A stretch of 64,000 nt of DNA from Phlegmacium glaucopus (taxonomy: Eukaryota; Basidiomycota; Agaricomycetes; Agaricales; Cortinariaceae): assembly GCA_015039465.1 (NCBI GenBank), contig MU130570.1, forward strand, positions 275,124-339,123. Direction: 5' to 3'. This document shows, one piece after another, positions 10,823 to 23,032 of the stretch (positions are counted from its first letter, which is position 1; every line of letters starts with the position of its first letter). A model generated the notes under the pieces. That model saw nothing but the letters and a program-made list of their open reading frames with translations. It was not told the DNA's origin and did not search any database. A program made the translations under genes and the position numbers.

Positions 10823-11182
10823 CAGTGCCTTGCATATTGTTTTGCACAACGAAATTTTCACAAGTTGTTTGATGTGACTTCAGAGTCACTCTCCCACGGC
10901 AACTCAAGACCCTGGGTCGGTTTTCTTCTGAGTCTTGACTGACCCTTCATGGCTCCAGAGCCTCGTTCCGTGGCTAGGCCACCATTCTGGATCTTACCCG
11001 CGTCTCGTGTACAGCACCAGAACCCCCGACGAGCAAACCTTGCAACTGACAATAGGATTGATACACCAAGATCCATCCTCAATTCCGTTGTTCGCTTCCG
11101 AAATAAGGTTTGAGGTGACTCTGAAGTCACATCAAACAGCTCGCTGGAAATTTCGTTGTGCAAAACAATATGCAAGGCACTG
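10823..11182. mobile_element. 360-bp MITE, TA target duplication
   Basis: The ends start CAGTGCCTTGCATATTGTTT on both strands. The terminal inverted repeat is about 68 bp: the first 35 bases are perfect, and after a short mismatch block the CATCAAAC/GTTTGATG and TGACTTCAGAGTCA words match again. TA flanks both sides (10821-10822 and 11183-11184). A TA duplication with CAGT ends suggests mobilisation by a Tc1/mariner/Fot-type transposase. Frames inside are not genes. Confidence 0.85.
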
Positions 11183-11225
11183 TAAGGTTCAAAGATTCAA
11201 AGATTCAACCCCAGTGAAAACCGGT

Positions 11226-11285
11226 TCTGAGCTGAGTGAGAAAAATCTGAGCTGATTGAGAGAAATCTAAGTTGAGTAAGAGAAA
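11226..11285. repeat. Three 20-bp tandem repeats
   Basis: Three units follow TCTGAGCTGAGTGAGAAAAA, TCTGAGCTGATTGAGAGAAA and TCTAAGTTGAGTAAGAGAAA, without gaps. They begin about 40 bp past the MITE. Confidence 0.85.
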
Positions 11286-11765
11286 TGAGACTACTCAGTA
11301 AACGACTCTAAACGGGTTATGTTCGTAAAATGTCGCACTTGGCATTTGATCGTTGCCCTGTTCTCATCAATTTGTTGGCAACAGCTTGTTCGGCTTCCCA
11401 TTTTGTCATGTCCGACTCATGCTTACATGTGCGCCTTTTTATCCGGATCGGGATATGGGTTCCAAGGGTACTTTCAGGGGTCCTACCGTGACGCTGGTAA
11501 AAGAACGAATTCCATAAACTAGCGGTCGACTTCGTCGACAAAATACCTTGCTGAGTAATTTTTTTTTTTTTTCTTTCTTTTCGCAATAAATATAAGAGTT
11601 AAGAAATATAATCAATTGAATATATGTACTCTTCATATGCGCAGCGTTTAATACTCCCAATGTTTTGTCGGTAGTCATATAACATTATTCATTTCACCTT
11701 GGTCTGAGGACTATAATTGCTTAAAAGTTTTATATACACCCTAATGGCTGTTTAACTCACCAATT

Positions 11766-13097
11766 TTATTTTGTTGCCTTTCTTTTTTTTTTGATGGTGT
11801 TCACAGAGCTTGCTTTGCCTTCGGTCGCCGTTGCTTCCTCATCATTGTCTATCGCTCTTTTCTTTCCTTCCGCTTTGGAGATTGAAGGCTGGCCTGATTC
11901 TCCTAGGTTCTCGGAAGTATTCGCATTTGTAAGGCTCGAATGGGCTGTGACTTCCGGGATGTTGATGGCCATCCTGCCTTTACCGCCAGGGTCGTTTGAA
12001 ATAGTGGCTTCGAATGCCTTTGCTTTAGTTGCTGTGCCCGAATGAAAAGCCTTCACGGCTTCTAATTGGATCCTATGCTTTGTGGGTGACCTTGGAAGCG
12101 TGACCGGGCCCTTCAACAGTTGACTTTTGTAAGGGGATGCGTTGCGCTTTGCGTGTTCGAGAATTTTTATTTGAGTGGCGATGGCGGTGAATGTGTTTCC
12201 CATGATTCCATTTGAATTTTTGTCTCTGATCGCGTAGTGTTTCAACTGGAAATATACCAGTACCAACGCTCCCTTTAGTGAAAATTCGTGATCTCGAACC
12301 TTGATAAAATTCCTGGCCTCGTCGAAAGCTGGTAATGGTGTTGCACGCCATTTGTGGATGATGGATTCGAACGCCGTTTGGTAATTATCTGAAATAGGGT
12401 ACCCGTTCGTCCAGTCTTCATTATCTTGAGCTGCGTATTTGCTTATAAGTGGTATTTTTGTAAAAAGGAAATGAGTACTCACAGTCGTATTCGAAATCCT
12501 CAATTAACATCATTGGTGTCAACAGTTATTCCGATAAAACAATGGAAAGTTTGGACTCACTCTCTTCTCAAACAGAGGCCATGAGAACTTCATGCCTATC
12601 TGTTCTCCGTCCACCACTAGGAAATGTTCAGGCTGCGGTCCTTCCCATATGGCTTTGTTTTGGAGTTTTTTGATGTGTTTGATTCCTGTTTTAAAGTCCA
12701 AATGGAATACCCCATCCGCAGGAGGCGCCACGAGCATGAATTGTGCTTTCACTGTTTCCAATGCACTGCTATTGAAGTTAGGACTGAAATTTCCATGTGC
12801 TTCCAGAAAAAGTTGTTTTGACGAAACGATTCCAACAACTGCACATGTTGCCCGCACGGTAGGCTTATCCTTATGGTCCTCTGGAGTCATCATAAGCTCA
12901 TTTTGACGTGAACTCTTCAGCCATGTGAGCTGAGACTTGAATTCGTCCGAAGCAATATAGGTCGGGGTGTTCATCAAGTCCGCTCTCGTCCATGCTGTGC
13001 TGAAATTGGACTCACGGGAAGATGAGGTACTTTGGGGAAAGTTTACATTAATTGCTCACTCCATATGACGTCGGATAACTTACTCTGAAGATTCCAT
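11766..13097 (-). CDS. Hypothetical basic-tailed protein, 392 aa, 4 exons
   Basis: Model: exons 13097-13084, 13029-12561, 12498-12479, 12441-11766, all with AG acceptors and phase-consistent. The short third exon uses GTACTC as donor; a better-looking GTGAGT four bases upstream breaks the frame. The product has a mixed N-terminal domain (DEFKSQLTWLKSSRQNEL, QFMLVAPPADGVFHLDF, HFLVVDGEQIGMKFSWP), a helical middle, and a polar, probably disordered tail ending IKKKRKATK, a likely nuclear localisation signal. No family recognised. The frame stays open upstream of the chosen ATG (RPPVIVISFPKSHRKPALPV), so the true start may be further 5'. Confidence 0.6.
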
Positions 13098-13399
13098 AGG
13101 TTTGCCAATGGGATGGTCTACGGGGAGAGCAGGTTTCCGGTGGCTTTTTGGGAAGGAAATAACAATCACAGGTGGTCGTCCCCCTTTGCTTTAATTTGTT
13201 CAAAATTTTATCTAAACAATACGATTATGATCGACGTCATGGTCTTTATTTAGTTTTATTTTGTAGCATTTTTGAAGAATGCAATCATTCAAAAAGAAAT
13301 GCAACGGTCAAATATGCAGGCCTTTCAAGTATGGTCATTTGTTTTGCACCATTGGTTGTTGATGAGAAGTATTCTTTGTCTCATTTGATCGGTCTTAAT

Positions 13400-13900
13400 C
13401 CTTATATTTCATTTTTTTCACTCTTAGCCTATGTTTTATGGTCAAAAGTCCGGTTTGTCACTTTGAATAGTTCTTTTTTTTTTTTCTTTCCATGTCTCTG
13501 ATTTTGTGTTGTCTTAACTTGACGTCGCTCTGTCCTCATAATTATGCTTGTTACAGCCATCATTTGCATCTTGGAAACATTCATTACCCGTTCTCACCGC
13601 GGATGAGTCCCAAGATCAGGTACCGATCGCAAACATTCCTTGTCTCTTGGTGATCGGTCTTTGATCATTCTTTGCAATCTAAAAAAGGGGGGTTTTTTTT
13701 TTCTTCATTGTTAGTCTACGTTGCAAGGTCAAGATGGGCCATTGGGACTTGGAAAATTTTATCCTTTCTTTCTTCATGGCTGTGTTGCTGTGGGATTTTG
13801 TGCTGTCTTTCCCTAGTGTGTCTCTAGCCCATGCTCGTTATGGCCATCATTTCCATCTTGGCAATGTTGTTCATGTATTCTCATCCCCAATGCAACGTGT
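13400..13900 (+). repeat. Divergent internal duplication
   Basis: The segment around 13490-13600 (GATTTTGTGTTGTCTT...CATCATTTGCATCTTGG) recurs in diverged form at about 13790-13870 (GATTTTGTGCTGTCTT...CATCATTTCCATCTTGG). Both copies precede exons of the next gene, suggesting an old tandem exon duplication. Confidence 0.45.
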
Positions 13901-14588
13901 GCAGTCTTTCATCGCAGTGGATGGAACTGCTTATCAGCTTATCGTAATCAGACAACTTATGGCTTTTAGAGTTGTTGAAGATACAGTGTGTAAATTTATT
14001 TTGTTAAAAAGAACTTAAAGTCTTAGCTAATCTGTCGTTTCTGTTCAGTTTGGGTGTTCTTTATCGCTTAACCTTGGTCCAATGGAATCGTCATCGTGCT
14101 TGGCAGACATGTTCCAGCCCCAGCTGGACATGCTTGTAAAGATAGAAGAAGATGATGGCATGGATCGCGCTGTCAAAAACCAGGCATGTCCTCTTTACTC
14201 GTCAGTCAAGGCTTTGTCATGCTAATTGTAAAGGAAAACAGCATATAAAATGGCGCGCTTCAAACGATCAGTTGGTTTTGAAGGCTTATGGGCAATTTAA
14301 TGTCGCGAATTGTTGTCTGTCGTCATCGGACATCGGTTCTTTGGTCGTGGGTGTTGTTGAGCTTCGTTCTTTAGATGTTGGTCATGGTCCATCCACCTTT
14401 TCAAGAGTAAGCATTCTTTTCTTTTAAATGTTGGGTGCGCTTAATTGAAGCTGTATATTCCTTAGACATATTGGATGGAGGCGTATAGTCTTTGTCCGTT
14501 TGCTGGCAACGAAATTCTAGATACTGAATATGTACAAAATGTCATCAAGCATTGGGGGCTGTTAACCCCAAGCTCTGATCCAAATTAA
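13557..14588 (+). CDS. Hypothetical multi-exon gene, 5' end unresolved
   Basis: Four phase-0 exons join cleanly: 13905-13985, 14049-14204, 14242-14406, 14466-14588 (TAA). An additional phase-0 segment, 13557-13619, is a possible upstream exon. The product includes FIAVDGTAYQLIVIRQLMAF, an acidic stretch MLVKIEEDDGMD, YGQFNVANCCLSSSDIGSLV, and the C-terminus NVIKHWGLLTPSSDPN. The 37-bp intron 14205-14241 is unusually short. No family recognised. It is transcribed away from the preceding minus-strand gene, so 13098-13556 is probably a shared divergent promoter plus the missing first exon. Confidence 0.5.
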
Positions 14589-14661
14589 TAGTTTTTCCTT
14601 TTATTTTTGTACTTATGTGAAACAAGCCAAGGAATATATCATTGTGATCTATCACAAGAAG

Positions 14662-15737
14662 TTAGATCAAGGAAATATTGGTGCTATTGGGACAATTAAT
14701 GTTGAAACACTGTATACCCAATCTCCACTTAAAATTTGAAAAACCAATGTCATCAGTGAAAGAGTTTGAGTTGTTGCAAATAGAACTTCCACGATATCCT
14801 CCCCAATGCAATATAGCTACTCCGTCCAAAGCTTCTGTCCGTCTCCACAAGGGTAAGCATGCGTTTCTGCAAGCTGTCGGCCATGGTGTGTTGGATCCCA
14901 GGCACCAAATACCCCTCCTCATGAGCTGTTCTAACTCGAGATGTTGAATCACAGGCATACCACGGGCTGCTTCTCGCTGTGATAGAAGGTTGGGATAAAA
15001 ACAATAAATGTTTGTTGCAGTTATTATATTGGTTTGGCACGTCAAAGGGGAAGATACGACGATGGGCACAATTGATGCCGATTTTGAAAGGGTGACTGTT
15101 ATAGTTTTTCCCTTGACGATTCAATTTTAAGTCAGTAACAATTTTTTATTCTTATTTATTTAAGTGGCAAAAGATTACCAAGTGTCGTAGTATTCTTATG
15201 AACCAGGTGGTGAGGCTCGCATAGACCGTGCTGGGAGCGCCATCAAACATAACCGTTGTCCCAGAGCAGGCAAGGTATGCTTTGATGCGTTCAATAGCGT
15301 ACTCTATTCCGCTTGGTATAACAATGTTAAGGTCGCGTGGTTCGACGTCGTCAATTGATAGAATGTTCCAGGCGGTGGAACCGACGATGGCACCCTTGAG
15401 CTCTTTCAGCAATGTGAAAAAGTAGGGAATGTCGTCAATGAAGGGTAAGAGTAAGATATGGAAGCGTTGTCGAATTAAGGCGTAGACAGTTTTTCGGCCA
15501 TGGACATTAGCATGACTGACATTGACAATTGATGCCCATGAGCAGTGGCTTAGGATGTTGACAAGGATTTCCACAATATGAAAGACATTGTTTCTTGTGT
15601 TTCTTAAGTTGTGTTCTGTAAGTAATTGTTGGTGGATCCGCAGAGATCAATGTGGAAGCTGGGAATTCATGGCGAGTAGAGATTTTGGAAACGGAAAATA
15701 TATTTTTTATAACATCAATGTCAAACAAAGGGTCCAT
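14662..15737 (-). CDS. F-box-like hypothetical protein (exons approximate)
   Basis: The upstream part (about 15610-15155) reads VFHIVEILVNILSHCSWASI, then VSHANVHGRKTVYALIRQRF, an F-box-like helical start as seen in many Agaricomycete proteins, and an Asp-rich segment LSIDDVEPRDLNIVIP. The downstream part (about 14990-14662) contains TPWPTACRNACLPLWRRTEA and LDGVAILHWGG; I associate a Cys-x-CP-xLWR then GVxxLxW C-terminus with the same mushroom families. The joining introns around 15000-15155 and the start were not settled. F-box proteins normally recruit substrates to SCF ubiquitin ligases, but this assignment rests on a loose resemblance. Confidence 0.4.
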
Positions 15738-17310
15738 TCCCAGACTTTCTAATCATTCAAGAAGTGTGTCTGTGTTATTGCTGATGTAGGTTTGAAAAAA
15801 TCTGTTTTGGGTGAATTTAATGAGCTATATGGTCCTCCTTTTTTTTTTTTTTGGGCATACATTTCAAGTTTTCGACGTATGATCGGTATCTCACAGGAGC
15901 GGATGTCCATCATTCCCTGTGTTTTACTCCACTTCAAAACCAACAGGTTTCCGCGCCAATCAATGCCTAATGAGGGAAATAAATTCTTCAGTAAATGATT
16001 TCGATCATAATGCCCTGTCCTGTGATTTTGGGTCTAAAAAAAACGACGATTCAAGATAAGTTTTTTTCTGCATTCGGATTTTGTTGCGTTAACGGACCTG
16101 TGTTTCCACTGCTACAGTGTAAAGAGTGTCATCGTCGTATCCAGGGAGCAGTTTGAAATTCAAGCTCAAATCGATGATATGTTGGGTTTCATACAAGCCT
16201 ATTGCAAGCCATCATTCGACCGCCATGTCTTGAGGTTTGCGTGGTTGTTGGATTCCTACGTCGACCGGTACAGATACTATGTGGAATCTGGATGTAGATG
16301 TACCCAACAACAGGCCATAGTAAATGTCTGTTTGCTGTGAGAAAAGTTCAGCACACTTGCATAAAACCAAGGGAGAAAAAAACCCTCAAGACAATAAGAC
16401 TTGAAACGTACCGGGATATGGTTTCTGATGTGTTTATGAATAGTATCAATATCGGTGTCTTCCATTGCTGCTTCAATCTTTGATTGGATGAGAGTTGGTA
16501 GAAGAAAAATTGGATCTTGCAGCTTTTGAAGCCATAAATAAAATAAAAATTGACACTCCATTCTCATCTTAACTAAACAAATAAGGTGCAACAATGATCC
16601 TTTGGTGACGCAATTAGGGTTGAAGAAAGGGGTGCATGACAAGCACGGTTAGCAAATGCTGCGACCCAAGATATTTGAAGAAAGGTATATTATTATTTTA
16701 TTCTGTCATTTTTGTAGTTGATAGCTACTCACCTGCGGTCAGCGAATTTCTGGCCCATTGGGCGTTCAAGGATGGGGTTCCTATCCATGCAGAATTGAGC
16801 GGAATTGAAGTGAAGATCATCTGAGCCATATGTAACGAACAACGTGGAACAAAGTGGGCACAAATCACCTCACGTGGAGAGCTATATGCATTGATTTCAT
16901 CAATGGATGAGGAAACACAAGCAGCAGTCCGGCATAGGGTGTTGTTGTTATCAAGAGGGCCAACGATTACAGGAAACGCAGACTCTACCGTTCTAGTGGG
17001 AAGCACTGGTGACCTTTTGTACAATCATGTGTCGCCTAGGCTTTCGAGTGTAGTCGAGCAGGGGTCCACAACTTCAGTACCATCAATCTCAAACAGCAGT
17101 TCAATCCCCAGGTATTTGTTTCACGTATTTGGTTGATGATACCTGACAGCCGTTACCACTGATAGTACACAAGGCAATTACACAACACTTACCTTTTATG
17201 ACAGCGGAAAATTAGACGACATTTTTAAGCAATGTTCGATTGTACCCCTGAAAAGAATTTGTCAACAATATATTTGATGTTCGAGAGCCAATTCGTGTTC
17301 TGCAATTTAT
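15738..17310. other. Unresolved region with exon-like fragments
   Basis: Two minus-strand fragments look coding. About 17024-16733 contains CAHFVPRCSLHMAQMIFTSI and RWARNSL-like text (NAQWARNSLTAG), ending at a GTGAGT donor. About 16570-16412 reads LPTLIQSKIEAAMEDTDID and ends at a GTACGT donor. They may be exons of one decayed gene. No family is named. Confidence 0.3.
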
Positions 17311-17325
17311 TTGGCCATTGCTCAG

Positions 17326-18376
17326 GCACCAACTCCATTGCAAGATCAAATTCAATGCTCTGTCGTAGACGCACTCAAGTCAGGTATACACAAGTACTCA
17401 AGAAGTGTGAAGAAGGTTGAAGATGAGGAGAATGGTGGCAGGGAGCCAGTGATCGAAAGTGATGTCATGGATTTGCAGGCCAGAATCGAGACGTTGTCCA
17501 AGAATTCCTTCATGAAAGCGCCTTCCAGGGACGTCCTCGATGCAGTGGTAGCCAAATTTATTGACCGGACTGGAAACATCGCTCTGGCGTCCGGAGTATG
17601 TGCGACATGTGCTCAAGAGACCCCTGTAAAAGAACTGACCCCATACTGTCTCAACGCCATTCCCAATGCCGGCCGTTTGAAGCCTGCAGAGGTACACCTG
17701 TCTCACGACCTCTATCATGGGATGCTGCTCCATCCACCAGGAATAATGCAAACGGGATCTGCGCAAATATGTGACGATTGCATCAGAGCTCTTAAGTCAG
17801 ACAGTATCCCAATGCTCGCACTTGCAAATAAGTTGTGGATAGGACAGACCCCACACGAGTTGGCTTTCCTAACGCTCCCAGAACGGTTACTTATCGCCAA
17901 ATATTTCCCTGCCGCATACATCATCAAACTTTTTCCAAAGAAACCAGGTGCACATCACTGGGATAAGCGTCAAATGCACAGCAGACTGAAGGGCAACGTG
18001 TCAACGTACAGGCTTGATCAATCACAGATTTCGTCTATGGTCGATGGCTCAATTTTTCCACAAATGTCGAAAATACTTGCCGCTATGATAGGAGTAACAT
18101 TCGTTGGCCCTAAAAATCTTCCTGAGAGATGTATGCCAAGTATGTTTAGAGTCAGAAGGAATCGGGTGAGGGAGGCACTGGAATGGCTGAGAGCAAACAA
18201 TCCGTTATACAGCAATATTTCCATTTCACCTTCGAGGCTGTCACAATTACCAGAGGATGGCATCCCATATGAATTGATTGTGACCGCAAAACACTCCACA
18301 GATACAAACATGTTGTACGCGGAACACGATGGGTATGTGCCCCCGCAGGATCTTGAAGATGCAGAAGAAGTCCAAG
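17326..18376 (+). pseudogene. Helitron DUF6570-type domain
   Basis: Coding begins after a CTCAG acceptor at about 17325 and stops at a GTACGC donor (intron 18377-18510), joining in phase to the next exon. Signature text: CATCAQETPVK, ICDDCIRAL (paired cysteines), LANKLWIGQTPHELAFLTLP, RLLIAKYFPAAYIIKLFPKK, then RVRRNRVREALEWLRANNPL. In fungal Helitrons this domain precedes the replication initiator. Its role is not established; the paired cysteines suggest zinc binding. An upstream exon is likely but not identified. Confidence 0.75.
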
Positions 18377-18510
18377 GTACGCCAACCCGTTCATTGATGT
18401 TGGAATATAATCAATTATTATCATAGAGCACGACGTGGGCTTCAACAAGGACTTAATGAGTCAGCACTCTTGCATTTTGATTTTATATCTTTTCACATAC
18501 TTTTTCATAG

Positions 18511-20091
18511 GTGTTGATGAAGACTTTTCAGAATTGACGGTAGACCCCAGAGTATTCCCCCTAACGCACCTAGGCGTTGTTGATGTTGATGGAGTAGACG
18601 TGACGGAATCCGAGCTAATGGCGCATGCCTTGGCAAATTGTTGCAAATTTAGACAAGAAGAGGACTATATGATAAGACGGGGTAGCGCATTTGTAAACGA
18701 ATACGCAAGAGTGGATCCCGTAACGGGACAACGTAACAATGGAGGCCCGAGCGATGCAAACCACCTGTTAGGTTGCTTTCCCACTCTTTTTCCATTCAGG
18801 CAGGGAGGGTTTGAGATAGAACAACCTGTGAATGTGCCGTATGAAGTTCATGTTCGATGGGCATTACGGTATGAAGACAAACATTTTCAAAAAGACTCTC
18901 ATTTTCCCTTCCAAGTTTTTGGCGTGTGTCAGAAGAGACAAGTGTGCTGAGCGTCAATTCTTCAGATGAAGAAAGGGTCTTTCTTTCAAAATCAAAATCT
19001 TCTTTCCACTATAACGACGGACGACCTTACCAAGGCCAGTCAGGAGGAGACACGAGGAGTCCCCTTTTCCAATCCAGCCGTTCGCATGCTTCGAAGTCAA
19101 TTGAGCACTGTGAAAAGCAAAGTCCAAGGATCGGATGAGTCTCGCATTTCAATGAAGGGCAAAATCTGGGGGACAAACATTCTCCATAACCCCCCAAGTA
19201 TCTGGGTCACTATCAACCCATCGGATATGCAAGATCCTATCGCGCAGGTATTTGCAGGGGCCAAAATCGATGTTGATGCATTCTGTAAAACGGCAGGGCC
19301 AACTAGCACGGACAGAAGTTTGAATATCGCTTCGGATCCATATGCTTCTGCTAAGTTTTTCCATTTCATGATTGGAACTATCTTGGAGGTTTTGTTTGGA
19401 ATTTCCAAGCAACGAAATGGATTGATTGTGAGGAAGGAAGGGGTATTTGGTGTTGTGAAGAGTTATGTGGGTACTGTGGAGGCTCAGGGCCGTGGATCGC
19501 TTCATTTGCACCTGCTAGTATGGCTAGAAGGAGCTCCAATGGCGAAGGAAATGAAACATGCCTTGACGCACGATGCATTCCGTGTAAAAATCAAAGAATT
19601 CATCAAGACGACCATACGGGCCGACCTGGATTCACAGGATTCAACTGAGGTGGCTGCAATCCCTAAGGTTGAAGCAGTTTCTTATTCTCGTCCTTTGGAT
19701 CCTCGAAAGCTGGCGGATGTTGCGATTACGAAGGATACCGAAGATGGCCTCGCACGGACCACGCAGTTTCATAAATGCTCCAACACAAATTGTTTAAGGG
19801 TGGTGAAGGGTTGAGTTCAGTGTAAAGGGTTGAGTTCAGTGTAAACGACGAGCTCCCTTTCCTTTGGCCCAGGATGATTGGGTCGATAGCAATGGCAATT
19901 GGGGTCCAAAACGACACTGTGGCTTCTTGAATAACTGGAATCCCACGATGCTAATGACTTTAAGAGCAAATCATGATGTCAAGTTGTTTATGAATGGGAG
20001 GGATACAAATGTGTTAACGTGGTACATAACCAATTATGCGAGCAAAAAACAGCAACATTCATCAAATGTCTCGGCCTTGTTGGCAAAATAA
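18511..20091 (+). pseudogene. Helitron Rep (HUH endonuclease), interrupted
   Basis: Frame 18511-18947 is followed by TGA (18948-18950) and continues in the same frame from 18951 to 19811. The catalytic HUH motif is HLH in GRGSLHLHLLVWLEG; the two-tyrosine motif is WYITNYASKK (about 20020-20050). Between them a TGA (19812-19814) and a tandem copy of AAGGGTTGAGTTCAGTGTA shift the frame; removing one 19-bp copy restores it. Rep would nick and ligate the transposon ends. The active-site residues survive, so the damage looks recent. The stretch 20092-20510 continues as fragments with frameshifts. Confidence 0.8.
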
Positions 20092-20509
20092 GTGGCGTTT
20101 CATAATGTTGAGGAGAGAAGATGAAGGGACCTGACAGATGTTAACAAGAGGTTAATTCAACGATGTGCAAACACTCTAGCACGAGATAGGGAATTCAGTG
20201 GGCCTGAAATCATGAGTTACCTCATGGGGTGGGGCAATCACTTTGAATCGCACCATTATGTCTCCATCTATTCAGACGCAATCATCTCCGCATTAAAGGA
20301 CAAGTACCCTGGATTGAGAAATCCCAGGTAAGCACGGTGAAACCTATCATTACAAAAAATAATAATCTGAAAGTGAACCTGGTCTAATGTACAGCCATAA
20401 AGAAGTCTCTGGTGACATCGACAATGAACAAACGCACATTATCACAATGGTCTCTGGTGTCATTACATTGAAGGACCAGCTGCACGAGTATATGTTTTGA
20501 GGGCAATAT

Positions 20510-23032
20510 TTGGTTGATATGGATTTGCTATCCTTTGTACTTGAAACGTACAACAGAAAAGCTGAACGAAAGGACGGTGTTCCGGCAAATCAACTACAGG
20601 CATCTACGGGGGCCATTCAAAGATTAGGAGGAAGACCACTGAATCCACGAGTTCCGTACCGGCAAGGATTCAACAAGACCGGCCATTGTCGAATTTTCCG
20701 AACTGAAGGTCATGAGACGTTGCCACAGTTTGTGGGCAGTTGGATGCCAAGAAGCAATAAGCCACAGGACAGAGAAATTTATTGTGCAAGCATGCTCGCA
20801 CTCTTAAAGCCATGGAACAATCTTTCCGAACTCAAAATGGATTTGGAGACTTTTGAACACAGCTTCAATGGATTTGTAGACAAAGCAAACAAAAAGACAC
20901 ACAATATAATCAAAAACATTCAGTATTACTATGAATGTTACGAAGGTGCAAAGAAACATCGGGAAGATGCAATGGGTGATGGTGGAGGAAGGACTATTGA
21001 TCTTGATGATGAGGCAGACATAGACGATCTAACAAGCAGCTCGCAGGTGTTCCATCTGGAAGCTCTGGAACCAACTGAAGACAATATTTTGTTGGCTTAT
21101 GAATCAAGGGGCACAATGTGTGAGCGATTGTATGTGCAAGTGACAATGAACACAGCGATAGAATGTGGAGTCTTCTCTGAATTCAAATCACAGACCACCT
21201 TTTTAGCCAACGCCGATAAAGCGAATGCCAATGACCTTGAGATCTTTCATGGATGGGAAGAGCAACTGAAGGCCATTACTAGAAAGTCCGCTGAAAATGG
21301 AACACCAGCTCTGTTTGCAGCCAATGACGATGTGCCGCGAACCAGTTGTGATATGGGGGAAGGTGTGGAGCAGATCCTACAGGATGATCATTATACACAT
21401 CCCAGCCTTCTATTTGATCAACAAAATTTATTTCCTCAACATAAAAGAGACTTACTGAATGAGGACCAACGACGGGCGCATGATATTGTAGAAAGACAAC
21501 TTGTTAAATGACTGGCAGGTAAGTCTGGGAATGCAAGATGTCCAACGGTTGAAAAACTTACTACATGAGAAGGTGAAGACACTCCTCAGCTCTGGATGCT
21601 TGTGTTAGGACACGGAGGCACCGGCAAATCGATGTTAATAGGAGCGATAACCGAGACATTTGAAGCTCTAGGAGCACGGGACAAGCTTGCAAAATGTGGA
21701 ACATCAGGTGTTGCAGCCGTCATCATTGGTGGTCAAACCTATCACTCTTGGGCAGGAATACCAATCAATAGCCCATGCAAGGAGAATTGGGTCGATACAA
21801 CCAGTCAGGAGATTCAAAATTGACGGAAAAAAAATATAAGTGGACGACAATTCTTGATATGCGATGAGATTTCCATGTGTACAAAACAGCTGAAGTACAG
21901 GGGGTCAGAGATCATTTCAAAAGTAAGAGTGGCAGAGGGGGTAGGAAGAGCTTCGGAGGTGTTTGGGGGGATGGACATTATAGATTTTGGTGATTTCCAT
22001 CAGTTTCCACCCATCCGTAACCCAAACGCAGCCTTGTACTGTGACAGGCCGGACAGTGATGACGGTCATGGGTTGAAAGGCAGATCGATTTTCTTGGAGT
22101 ATGACAAAGTGGTGATTTTGCGTGAACAGATGAGGGTGACCGACCCTGTGTGGGCTGAGATTCTATCCAGGCTCAGAGTCGGCGAGTGTACAGCAGATGA
22201 TATCGATGAAGTACGAAAGCTTGTTCTGATGAACACTGAATCTGGAGTGCCCGACTTTACTACCACGCCTTGGTGTGATGCTACGCTGGTTACGCCAAGA
22301 AATGCAGCGAAAGACTTGTGGAATTTGGCAGCCCTCGATAGGCACTGTCGCATGACCGGGAATCGAAAATACATAGTGCCAGCACTGGACACCATCAGCG
22401 ATTCCGGAAACAAACCAAATGCAAAGACAAGATTAGCGGTTGTGTGTTTGAAAGATGAGGTGACAAAGAACCTGAGGGGACAGGTGGAGATCGCGGTGGG
22501 TATGAAAGCAATGGTCATATTGAACATTGCGATGGAGGCTGACATTGCAAACGGTACACGTGGGACTGTGAATGGTGTGGTATTGGATCCAAGGGAAGGC
22601 ATAATTTTGGCTGATGAAGATGGAAGCATCTGCCTCCAGTACCCACCATCCATTATCTTATTCAAACCAGAGCTGGAGAGCAAAGTGATATTTGATGGAC
22701 TGCAACAAGGCATCATCCCTATCTCGCCCTCCTGCCTCAGTTTCAATGTTGATGTGGACGGCAAGAAAGTTAAATTGCAAAGGAGACAACTCGCAATTGT
22801 TCCAGGCTATGCATTCACCGACTACAAAGCACATGGACAGACGTTGGAACACATCATCGTCGATATTGCACAGCCTCCATCTGGGAAATTATCTCCTTTC
22901 AATGTTTATGTCGCTCTTTCAAGAAGTAGAGGCCAGCAAACAATCCATATTCTGAGAGAATTCGACGCGACATTGTTTATGCACCATCCACTTGAGACAG
23001 GAAATGGCAAGGCTGGAACGTTTAGATTATAA
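20510..23032 (+). pseudogene. Helitron PIF1-like helicase, interrupted
   Basis: Segments 20510-21508, 21596-21820 and 21854-23032 form one domain series. Walker A is LGHGGTGKSMLIG, Walker B is MICDEISM, followed by FGDFHQFPPI, LREQMRVTDPVWAEIL and the C-terminal helicase text YKAHGQTLEHIIVDI and NVYVALSRSRGQQ. A probable intron lies near 21525-21567. TGA codons at 21509-21511 and 21821-21823 stand where Arg or another sense codon is expected. The last 392 codons are fully open. The enzyme would unwind DNA 5' to 3' during rolling-circle transposition. Confidence 0.85.

Larger units (their letters stand above)
17326..23032 (+). mobile_element. Helitron (Rep/helicase rolling-circle transposon), degraded
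   Basis: In order: a DUF6570-type cargo domain, a Helitron-like N-terminal domain, the HUH Rep with its two-tyrosine motif, and a PIF1-like SF1B helicase. Helitrons move by rolling-circle replication: Rep nicks one strand and the helicase unwinds. The reading frame is broken by at least four in-frame TGA codons and a 19-bp duplication, so this copy is not autonomous. Neither the 5' TC end nor the 3' CTRR end with hairpin was located, so the limits given are those of the coding region. Confidence 0.85.
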
